A DNA stretch of 35,340 nt from an uncultured Erysipelotrichaceae bacterium (GTDB lineage Bacteria; Bacillota_I; Bacilli_A; RF39; UBA660): positions 1 through 35,340 of the forward strand of contig CATOOY010000002.1 of NCBI GenBank assembly GCA_951801995.1, given 5' to 3'. The position numbers and the translations under genes are program-made. Under the pieces are notes generated by a model. It saw only the letters and a program-made list of their open reading frames with translations, was not told the DNA's origin and ran no database searches. This document shows, piece after piece, positions 22,161 through 29,864 of the stretch (its first letter is position 1; each line of letters starts with the position of its first letter).

Positions 22161-24630
22161 ATTGAATAACAATATTAACAAGTTTTTTTGGAATAACTAC
22201 TACTTTGATAATTTCTTTACCATTCAAATATTTTTGAACATTTTCCACATTCTTAGCAAGTTTTTCCATTTCTTCCTTGCTAGTATTGGCATCTACTTCT
22301 ACTTTTCCTCTTACTTTTCCATTAACTTGTACAACCATAAAGAAAGTATCATCTTTTATTTTTTCTTCATCATATAAAGGCCATGATTCATAAGTAATTG
22401 TATCTTCCCCACCTAAAAGACTATGCATCTCTTCACAAATATGTGGAGCAATAGGAGATAATAATTTAATAAAGTTTCTTGCATAAACAAGAGGAATAGT
22501 ATCTTCTTTATAGCATTCATTTATAAAAATCATCATTTGACTAATAGCTGTATTAAAACCAAGTGTTTCATAATCCTCAGTAACTTTTTTTACAGTTTGA
22601 TGATACACTTTATCTAAATTCTTATTTTCTACATCTTTTACTTTTCCACTTTCAATAAGAAGTCTATACACACGATCCAAAAATCTTTTCGCACCTTCTA
22701 CTCCTTGTTCACTCCATGGTTTATCAGCTTCTAAAGGTCCCATAAACATTTCATAAAGTCTAAGTGTATCTGCACCATAATCTCTTACGATATCATCAGG
22801 ATTAATAACATTTCCTCTAGATTTACTCATTTTTTCATTATTAGTTCCCAAAATCATACCTTGATGGAAAAGTTTTCCAAAAGGTTCCTTTGTTTTTACA
22901 ACACCACAGTCATATAAAACCTTGTGCCAAAATCTAGCATAAAGCAAATGTAAAACAGCATGTTCTGCTCCTCCAACATATAAATCAACAGGAAGCCATT
23001 TTTCTAAAAGCTTAGGTGCGCATATTTCTTTTTCATTATGTGGATCAATGTATCTTATATAATACCAACAAGAACCTGCCCATTGTGGCATCGTATTGGT
23101 TTCTCTTTTACCTTTTTTTCCATCTATTTCTACTTCTAACCAATCTTGACAATGTGATAATGGACTTTCCCCTGTCTCACTTGGTTTATAATTATCAGTA
23201 GCAGGTAATTCCAAAGGAAGTTCACCAATATCTACAGTTCTTTGCGTACCATCTTCCATTAAAACAATAGGAATAGGTTCCCCCCAATATCTTTGTCTTG
23301 AAAAAATCCAATCTCTAAGTTTATATTGAATCTTTCTTTCTCCACAACCATTTTCTTCTAAATAAGCAAGCATTTTTTCTATTGCTTCTTCTTTATGTAA
23401 GCCATCTAAAAAACCAGAGTGAATATGAATACCATCACCTGTCATAGCACCTTGATTATTTAGGTAATCAAATGTTTTTCTATGAAGTTCATCTTGTACA
23501 TCACTGTTTTTTCTTTCTTCATTTTCATGAAAAGTTCCCGTTTCTTCTTCTAAAACCTGAACAATAGGTAAATCAAACTTCTTTGCAAAAGCATAATCTC
23601 TCTCATCATGCGCAGGAACTGCCATAATAGCACCTGTCCCATATGTAATAAGAACATAATCAGAAATCCAAATAGGTATTTTCTTACCATTGACAGGATT
23701 TACTGCATAAGCACCTGTAAAAACACCCGTTTTTTCTTTATTTAAATCTGTTCTTTCTAAATCAGATTTATGTGCACATTCTTCTATATAAGATAAAACT
23801 TCCTTCTCTTGCTCCTTTGACATAATTTCTTTTATGAAAGGATGCTCTGGAGCAAGTACACAGTAAGTAGCACCAAATAAAGTATCACATCTAGTTGTAA
23901 AAACAGTAAACTCTTTATTTGTCCCATCTATCTTAAAAATAACATGAGCACCTTCACTTTTTCCAATCCAATTTTTCTGCATCTCTTTTGTTGAAGCTGG
24001 CCAATCTACTAAATCCAAATCTTCAAGTAATCTATCAGCATATTCTGTAATTTTTAAAACCCACTGTCTCATAGGTCTACGAACAACAGGATGCCCTCCT
24101 CTTTCACTTTTTCCATTAATAACTTCCTCATTGGCCAAAACAGCCCCAAGTTTTGGACACCAATTCACTGGAATTTCATCCACATAAGCAAGACCTTTTT
24201 CATAAAGCTTTAAAAAAATCCACTGTGTCCATTTATAATAAGAAGGATCCGTTGTTGCTATTTCTCTATCCCAATCATAAGAAAGCCCCAAAGATTGTAT
24301 CTGTTTTTTAAATACACCTATATTTTTTTTCGTAAACTCTGCAGGATGATTTCCTGTTTGAATAGCATACTGCTCAGCAGGAAGACCAAATGCATCCCAT
24401 CCCATAGGATGAAGAACATTGAATCCTTTCATTCTTTTATAACGAGCAACAATATCTGTTGCTGTATATCCTTCAGGATGACCTACATGAAGACCTTGTC
24501 CAGAAGGATAAGGAAACATATCTAAAACATAATATTTAGGTTTACTATCATCATAAACATTAGTCTGAAATGTTTTATTATTTTCCCAATATTTTTGCCA
24601 TTTAAGCTCTTTTTCTTTAAAATTATACAT
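22159..24630 (-). CDS. leuS: Leucyl-tRNA synthetase
   Basis: This class I synthetase has 823 residues from ATG 24630. The first catalytic signature is HVGH (48-51) within MFPYPSGQGLHVGHPEGY. The CP1 editing domain (about 220-425) has TTRCDTLFGATY and the HDERDYAFAK loop. KMSKS is at 600-604, and the anticodon-binding and C-terminal domains follow. It charges tRNA-Leu and edits mischarged products. The start lies 1 nt after the stop of the small membrane protein gene, with AGGAG 10 nt upstream. An in-frame extension to 24714 is an artefact within that gene. Both genes are downstream of a Leu-specific T-box. Confidence 0.97.
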   Translation of the reverse strand: MYNFKEKELKWQKYWENNKTFQTNVYDDSKPKYYVLDMFPYPSGQGLHVGHPEGYTATDIVARYKRMKGFNVLHPMGWDAFGLPAEQYAIQTGNHPAEFTKKNIGVFKKQIQSLGLSYDWDREIATTDPSYYKWTQWIFLKLYEKGLAYVDEIPVNWCPKLGAVLANEEVINGKSERGGHPVVRRPMRQWVLKITEYADRLLEDLDLVDWPASTKEMQKNWIGKSEGAHVIFKIDGTNKEFTVFTTRCDTLFGATYCVLAPEHPFIKEIMSKEQEKEVLSYIEECAHKSDLERTDLNKEKTGVFTGAYAVNPVNGKKIPIWISDYVLITYGTGAIMAVPAHDERDYAFAKKFDLPIVQVLEEETGTFHENEERKNSDVQDELHRKTFDYLNNQGAMTGDGIHIHSGFLDGLHKEEAIEKMLAYLEENGCGERKIQYKLRDWIFSRQRYWGEPIPIVLMEDGTQRTVDIGELPLELPATDNYKPSETGESPLSHCQDWLEVEIDGKKGKRETNTMPQWAGSCWYYIRYIDPHNEKEICAPKLLEKWLPVDLYVGGAEHAVLHLLYARFWHKVLYDCGVVKTKEPFGKLFHQGMILGTNNEKMSKSRGNVINPDDIVRDYGADTLRLYEMFMGPLEADKPWSEQGVEGAKRFLDRVYRLLIESGKVKDVENKNLDKVYHQTVKKVTEDYETLGFNTAISQMMIFINECYKEDTIPLVYARNFIKLLSPIAPHICEEMHSLLGGEDTITYESWPLYDEEKIKDDTFFMVVQVNGKVRGKVEVDANTSKEEMEKLAKNVENVQKYLNGKEIIKVVVIPKKLVNIVIQ

Positions 24631-24631
24631 A

Positions 24632-24976
24632 TTATCTACACTCCTTTTTCTGATAATGCACTCCAATAAAATAATAAGAAACAATAATAAGAGGCACCAT
24701 AACCCCCATAGCAACTATAATTTTCAAAACTAAGTTTTCAACAATACTTACAATAAAAACAGTACTAGCTACTACAAAAGAATTGGTAAAAGCAATTACA
24801 TTTGCTAAATTCCTCATTTTAATATGTCTTAAATTTAAATGGTATTTTTTGACAAGAAAAGATACCTCTGTACTTTTCTCAAAATTTTTTAAACTTTTTT
24901 TCCGAAATACAATAAGTACTAAATACAAAATATAAATGAGAAAAAAAGAAATAACAGCGTAAAATACTTCTTCCAT
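24632..24976 (-). CDS. Small three-helix membrane protein cotranscribed with leuS
   Basis: The 114-residue protein has hydrophobic segments at about 3-23, 60-80 and 83-105, with a basic loop (RKKSLKNFEKSTE...KKYHLNLRHIKMRN) between the first two, probably cytoplasmic. I do not recognise a family. The RBS AAAGGAGTG is ideal. It is placed between the leucine T-box and leuS, so its expression should rise when tRNA-Leu is uncharged. Whether it has a role in leucine metabolism or just shares the transcript is unknown. Confidence 0.75.
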   Translation of the reverse strand: MEEVFYAVISFFLIYILYLVLIVFRKKSLKNFEKSTEVSFLVKKYHLNLRHIKMRNLANVIAFTNSFVVASTVFIVSIVENLVLKIIVAMGVMVPLIIVSYYFIGVHYQKKECR

Positions 24977-24994
24977 AAATTCACTCCTTTACAC

Positions 24995-25213
24995 AAAAAA
25001 GCACTATGTCTAAGGACGAGGATTCCCCGCGGTACCACCTTAGTTCATAATACTTTTATGCAACTTTTCTTTTTAACGCAAAGATACGCTATATATTTAT
25101 CATATATAGAGCTCCAAAGCAAGTTCAGAAAGTTTTATTAGAAGTTTTCACCTACCACTTCTTCTCTTTTAAACAAATACTTTCTTACTACTCTTCTTCA
25201 AGGCCATTAACTA
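24995..25213 (-). promoter_or_regulatory. T-box riboswitch, leucine specifier
   Basis: The conserved T-box AACTAAGGTGGTACCGCGG is at 25045-25027. The terminator pairs GTATTATG..CTAAGG with CCTTAG.CATAGTGC and ends in six T (25000-24995). The Stem I end GAACTTGCTTTGGAGC shows the specifier codon CUU (Leu) at 25123-25121, in the position where other leader RNAs show theirs, between GAA and the xCUxxGGAGC segment. It senses uncharged tRNA-Leu and permits read-through into the membrane protein gene and leuS. Confidence 0.9.
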
Positions 25214-25219
25214 ATAAGT

Positions 25220-25248
25220 ATTATATTACATTGAACCAATATAATCAA
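25220..25248 (-). promoter_or_regulatory. Promoter of the T-box/leuS operon
   Basis: The -35 is TTGATT (25243-25248) and the -10 is TATAAT (25220-25225), with a 17-bp spacer. The -35 and spacer lie in the last codons of the GH31 gene. Confidence 0.65.
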
Positions 25249-27634
25249 GTAATTTTAAGAATAATTGAATAAACTTTCTCTCTAAACCTTTACTACTAAG
25301 TTTACGAATCTCAATCCTTTTTTTCTTAATAGACAAATCACTAAAGAAAATAGCATCTACTTTTTCTTTCATTTCTGTTTCAATCTGTAAATCAGATAAA
25401 ATAGATTCAATATCTTCATTAATAATACGTACAGCATCTATTTCAATATCTTTTCCCTTACAATTAATAGTAAGTTGTTTTAATGTATCTACATTTTTTA
25501 CTTCTACCACAAAATCTGTACCATCTACATAACTAGTAAAAGGAATAGCTACATCTTTTAAATAAACTGTAACTTCCTTAGATTCTTTTGTATTACGGAA
25601 ACGGAATGTATAATTTCTCATACTAGGTATAATTCCACTTTTTCCCTCAATAGCTCTTACAATGACAGTATAATTATTAGGTAAATAATTATAATCAATA
25701 TTTGTCTTAATATAAAAACCTTGTTTATAAAATTCACTCATTCCATCATCTTCATAAAGAGTATAGGAATTACTTTTACCAGGAAATACTTGAATTTCCA
25801 TATTTTTAGGTGGATTGGTATCGTTGGTGTTTTCATTCTCTCCAAAAACAAGAATAGAACCTTCCTTTGCAAATACAGGATATTCATTATCTTTAAAGAA
25901 AGAAATATAACGTTTAGGACCAGGAAATTTTTTTCCTGTAACAAAGTCATACCAAACTCCTTCTGGTACAAAGAAACGATGAATAACTCTATTCATGATA
26001 TAATCTTTCTTAGCAACAATAGGCGCTACAAAAAGTTGACTACCAAAATAATACTCATTATGATAAAGTGGATCATCATATAAATCTGGAAAATTATAAT
26101 AAATAGGAATAATAAGAGGTACACCATTTTGATGATAATGATAAGCCTCTGTATAAAGATAAGGAATCATACGATGACGCAAATGCAGATAGTCTTTTAC
26201 AATCTCATATGTTTTAACGCCCCATTTCCATGGTTCTCTTTTATAATATTTTCCACTATCAGAGCCAAATTTCAAAATAGGACTAAAAGTACCTAATTGA
26301 ACAAAACGAGTATAAAGTTCACTATCTTCTGTTCCTTTATGATATCCACCAATATCATGTGCCCAAAAACTAACGCCTATATTGGTACTTGCTGCATTAT
26401 GAAAAGCAACTTGTTTTAATGTATCCCAACTAACCACTGTCTGTCCAGAATATAAAATAGGATAACGATGTGCTGCTATTTTAGCATTACGAGTAAGTAT
26501 CATACTTCTACGATTCACATTTCGCATCATATCATAAGTATGATAATGATTTAAAATCCATAACTGATCTACATTTTTCCCATTGGTATCAAGAAAATAA
26601 AAATCAACACCTAAATTATCTAAAGGATGTATAAACATTTTGAAATAAACATCTATCGTTTTAGGATCCAAAACATGAAAAGGAATTATACCATTTTTAT
26701 CAGTCTCCAAATATTCTTTCGCTTGTGTATAATAGGTGTCAAAAGGATATAAACCTTCTAATGGATTAATATTAAGTCCAAGATGTATATGTTTAGCGTG
26801 TAGTGCTTGAATCAGTACTTCTGGATTTTTAAAAAGAGTCTGATTAAAAGTAAAACCTGTTCTAAGTGCTAATTGTTTTTCATAAGTACGAATATGCCAA
26901 TCAGGATTCAAAAGAAATACAGATAAAGGAATTTCTCTTCTTTCAAATTCCGAAACCAATTTTTGTACACCTTCATCAGTATAGTTAAAATTACGAGCCC
27001 ACCAATTTCCAAAAGCATATCTTGGTAAAAGTGTAGGAGCACCTGTAAGTTTAAAATAGTCTTTAAGTGCTAAAGAAAAATCTTTTCCATAAAGAAAAAC
27101 ATAGATATCAGCAGCTGGTGACGTTTTTTCTTGTATAGTACCATCTTCACCAATAAGAAATGTTTTAGAATCATCTAAGCTTACAAAACCATCCAAAGAG
27201 TATAAACTTTTCATCCCCTTATTTTTACCTGTATCTGTCATAAGGTCTAGATAAGGTGCAGGATATGTTCTTGCTTCTGGATGTTTATAATACCAAGTAC
27301 GATCTGCATGAAGGAGATCTATTTTTAAATTAGACATAGGGTTTATTTTATTTCCTATAAATGGTTTTTCTTTTAAATAAGAAAGTTTAAAGTAAGAAGT
27401 AGTAATTTGGAGTAAAGAGCGATCTTGCTTTACATGAAATTTAGGTACAGCAAAATCACGATCTATTGCAAGTTCAGTAGGAAGATCATTAAAAATCCCA
27501 TCTTCACTATATTCAAGTCTCACTAATCTTTCTGATAAAACTGTAATTCTATATTTTTCTCCTTGTATAATAGATTTTTGTTTAGAAACAGTTTTCCTTT
27601 TATCTATTTTAAAATGTTCTCCTAAATTATACAT
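25226..27634 (-). CDS. Glycoside hydrolase family 31 protein with altered acid/base residue
   Basis: The 802-residue protein has the GH31 layout: an N-terminal beta domain (1-190), a (beta/alpha)8 barrel (about 205-540) with YAFGNWWARNF, then C-terminal beta domains including the DUF5110-like VFPGKSNSYTLYEDDGMSEF. The nucleophile is Asp349 in GVDFYFLDTNG, and WAHDIGGYHKG (424-434) is conserved. The acid/base position, normally Asp in a WSGD[NT] motif, reads YSGQT with Gln398 (codon 26443-26441). No signal peptide is present, so it acts in the cytoplasm. It begins 12 bp after pyk and shares its transcript, which points to sugar catabolism. The substrate may be an alpha-glucoside or alpha-xyloside, but cannot be fixed. 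Confidence 0.88.
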   Translation of the reverse strand: MYNLGEHFKIDKRKTVSKQKSIIQGEKYRITVLSERLVRLEYSEDGIFNDLPTELAIDRDFAVPKFHVKQDRSLLQITTSYFKLSYLKEKPFIGNKINPMSNLKIDLLHADRTWYYKHPEARTYPAPYLDLMTDTGKNKGMKSLYSLDGFVSLDDSKTFLIGEDGTIQEKTSPAADIYVFLYGKDFSLALKDYFKLTGAPTLLPRYAFGNWWARNFNYTDEGVQKLVSEFERREIPLSVFLLNPDWHIRTYEKQLALRTGFTFNQTLFKNPEVLIQALHAKHIHLGLNINPLEGLYPFDTYYTQAKEYLETDKNGIIPFHVLDPKTIDVYFKMFIHPLDNLGVDFYFLDTNGKNVDQLWILNHYHTYDMMRNVNRRSMILTRNAKIAAHRYPILYSGQTVVSWDTLKQVAFHNAASTNIGVSFWAHDIGGYHKGTEDSELYTRFVQLGTFSPILKFGSDSGKYYKREPWKWGVKTYEIVKDYLHLRHRMIPYLYTEAYHYHQNGVPLIIPIYYNFPDLYDDPLYHNEYYFGSQLFVAPIVAKKDYIMNRVIHRFFVPEGVWYDFVTGKKFPGPKRYISFFKDNEYPVFAKEGSILVFGENENTNDTNPPKNMEIQVFPGKSNSYTLYEDDGMSEFYKQGFYIKTNIDYNYLPNNYTVIVRAIEGKSGIIPSMRNYTFRFRNTKESKEVTVYLKDVAIPFTSYVDGTDFVVEVKNVDTLKQLTINCKGKDIEIDAVRIINEDIESILSDLQIETEMKEKVDAIFFSDLSIKKKRIEIRKLSSKGLERKFIQLFLKLLDYIGSM

Positions 27635-27646
27635 AATATCACCCTT

Positions 27647-29062
27647 TTATATTTCTTCTATCTTCATAAAATTTGTATGTTTTACGTCCTTAAATGGATA
27701 ACCTCCTGTAATAATAATTTTATCACCACTATCAATAGGAATAAGTTCCTTTGTAATATTTTTAGATGTATGAATAATTTTATCAAGTGTATGAAGCTCA
27801 TCAATATGAACACCTCGTACAGCAAAGTGAAGTGCTAAACTTCTAACTGTCTCTTCATCAGGAGATACAGCAATAATAGGACAACTAGGACGAAAACGGC
27901 TCATTTTTCTAGCTGTATATCCACTCATAGTAGGAGCTATAATAGCTTTACATTTAAGTCTATTTGCACAATCTGTTACACTATATACTAAAGATCCTGT
28001 TATATCCTGTTTTTCACTACGCATTGATTTATCTAAAAGTTCATAATAATTAATATCTTCTTCTGAACTAGTAATAATTTTATCCATCATAGTAAGTGTT
28101 TCAACAGGATATTTACCAATAGTAGTTTCCCCAGCTAACAAAACAGCATCTACACTATCTAAAACAGCATTCGCAACATCAGAAACTTCTGCACGAGATG
28201 GTCTTGCTTCTGTTTCCATAGAAGACAAAAATTCAGTGGCTACAATACTTACTTTCCCCATTAAATGACATTTATTAATAATACTTTTTTGTATGCTAGG
28301 CACTCTCTCCATAGGAATTTCTACACCAAGATCTCCACGTGCTACTAATATACCATCACTTACTTTAATAATTTCATCAATTTCTTCTACTGCAGATTCA
28401 TTTTCAATTTTTGCAATAATGCCTAAATGATCATTTCCCATTTCAATAAGTAAATCATTTACTTCTAAAACATCTTCTGCATTTTGTACAAAGGAAAGAG
28501 CTAAAAAATCAGCACCTATTTTATTTGCAAATAAAATATCATCTTTATCCTTGGTACCAATAAAAGGTAACCCCATTTTTACATTAGGAATATTGATACT
28601 ATCATTTTCACTAATTTCTCCACCATCCATTACTTCACAAAGTATATAATTTAAATCTTTGTCCACTACTTTTAATCGCACTTTTCCATCATGAAGTAAA
28701 ATCTCTGTATTATATTTTACATCGTCAATTAGTTTAGAATAACTAACAGAAAATTTAGTTTCATCCCCAAGTAAATCATCCATATATATACGTATGCGAT
28801 CTTCTTTTTTTAAAGTAACTTTAGGAGCATGTAGTCTACCAACTTGTACTTTGGGACCATTCAAATCAAGCATAATAGCAACATTGGTATTTAATTCTAC
28901 ATTTAGTTTACGTATTTTTTCCACCGTTTTTAAGCAAAAATCATAACTTGCATAACTAAGATTAAAACGTGCTACATCCATTCCAGCCATAATAAGACCT
29001 TTTAAAATATCGGTTTTTTCACTAGCAGGTCCAATAGTTGCTATAATCTTTGTCTTATTCAT
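27647..29062 (-). CDS. pyk: Pyruvate kinase, divergent K+-independent-like type
   Basis: The 471-residue protein converts phosphoenolpyruvate and ADP to pyruvate and ATP. Conserved elements are KTKIIATIGPAS (3-14), Arg32 in RFNLS, KIEN with Lys218 and Glu220, and VARGDLGVEIP (240-250). Deviations are RFNLSYA for RLNFSHG, MLDLNGPKVQVG (64-75) for LDTKGPEIRTG, and TEFLSSM for TQMLESM. Leu67, Lys71 and Val74 correspond to residues 113, 117 and 120 of the mammalian enzyme and fit the K+-independent type. Gln73 replaces an Arg at position 119. There is no extra C-terminal PEP-utiliser domain. It may be a second pyk copy in the genome. Confidence 0.88.
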   Translation of the reverse strand: MNKTKIIATIGPASEKTDILKGLIMAGMDVARFNLSYASYDFCLKTVEKIRKLNVELNTNVAIMLDLNGPKVQVGRLHAPKVTLKKEDRIRIYMDDLLGDETKFSVSYSKLIDDVKYNTEILLHDGKVRLKVVDKDLNYILCEVMDGGEISENDSINIPNVKMGLPFIGTKDKDDILFANKIGADFLALSFVQNAEDVLEVNDLLIEMGNDHLGIIAKIENESAVEEIDEIIKVSDGILVARGDLGVEIPMERVPSIQKSIINKCHLMGKVSIVATEFLSSMETEARPSRAEVSDVANAVLDSVDAVLLAGETTIGKYPVETLTMMDKIITSSEEDINYYELLDKSMRSEKQDITGSLVYSVTDCANRLKCKAIIAPTMSGYTARKMSRFRPSCPIIAVSPDEETVRSLALHFAVRGVHIDELHTLDKIIHTSKNITKELIPIDSGDKIIITGGYPFKDVKHTNFMKIEEI

Positions 29063-29079
29063 ACTATCACCTATTATAT

Positions 29080-29107
29080 ATTATACCAGTATTTTACTAC
29101 TTTACAA
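29080..29107 (-). promoter_or_regulatory. pyk-GH31 promoter
   Basis: The -10 is TATAAT (29080-29085) with an upstream TGG making it extended. The -35 is TTGTAA (29102-29107), with a 16-bp spacer. Confidence 0.6.
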
Positions 29108-29127
29108 AGTAAAAATTTTATTTTTTA

Positions 29128-29152
29128 TAAAAAAAGAAACAACAATGTTTCT
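29128..29152 (-). terminator. Terminator after the LRR gene fragment
   Basis: AGAAACA (29152-29146) pairs with TGTTTCT (29141-29135) on the minus strand, with a 4-nt loop and a run of about seven T. Confidence 0.65.
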
Positions 29153-29163
29153 AAAATATTATA

Positions 29164-29821
29164 TTATCCTACCCACTGTACACTTGCAGCTCCCCATGGA
29201 CTACCCGTAATACTTCCTTCTGCTTTATTTACTGTTACTTTCATATTTTTCTGATTATTGGAAAATGTATTATTTCCTATATAAGTTACACTACTTGGTA
29301 TTGTTATTTCTGTTAGTTGATTATTATTAAATGCTCCTGATAATATCTTTGTTACACTTTCTGGTATAGTTACACTTGTAAGTAAATTATTATAAAACAT
29401 ACCAGATGGTATTTCTGTGATTCCTTCTGGAATTTTTACATTCGTTAGTTGATTATCTCGAAATGCAATAGCACCTATCTCTTTTACACTATTTGGTATT
29501 TCTACACTTGTTAACTGATTTTTTTCAAATGCACCAGAACCTATACTTGTTATTCCCTCTGGTATTGTTACACTTGTAATTCCTTTTTCTTTAAAAACAT
29601 ATTCACCTATTTTTTTATTTCTACTCCATTTATAGTATTTGGTATCACTATATTTTTATTATTACATGTATATCCTATTATTTCCCATGGATCACTTTCA
29701 TTTACAGTAAAACAAGTCTCTGGTACATTGGGATCTTCCACCTCTACTGTACCACACTTTCCCATACTATAATCTGTTATAGTAACTTTTTCTTCATTTT
29801 TATTATATCTTTTTTTTCACA
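29164..29821 (-). pseudogene. Truncated, frameshifted copy of the prepilin-LRR gene
   Basis: Reading the minus strand from about 29780 gives VTITDYSMGKC, ETCFTVNESDPWEIIGYTC and IPNTINGVEIKK, then a TAG stop. In the next frame it continues IGEYVFKEKGITSVTIPEGI and about six LRR_5 repeats to SPWGAASVQWVG and a TAA at 29164. One extra base in the A7 run (29610-29616 on plus) would restore a single frame. It corresponds to the cap plus first LRR block of the 368-2503 locus, with no prepilin leader, no start codon with an RBS and no beta domains. It follows the polC terminator by a few bases. It is a gene fragment, not an expressed protein in its present form. Confidence 0.75.
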
Positions 29822-29827
29822 TATTGT

Positions 29828-29864
29828 AAAGAAAAAGTCAGTATCTAAAATAAAGATAACTGAC
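29828..29864 (-). terminator. polC terminator
   Basis: GTCAGTTATCT (29864-29854) pairs with AGATACTGAC (29846-29837), with one bulged T, around an A/T-rich loop, followed by TTTTTCTTT. The polC stop codon lies at the loop/3' arm border, so the stem uses the last polC codons. Confidence 0.75.

Noticed and set aside
24631..24714. N-terminal hydrophobic extension of LeuS up to 24714
   Set aside because: It is the out-of-frame overlap with the small membrane protein gene. ATG 24630 has a proper RBS and MYNFKEKELKWQKYW is the normal LeuS start.
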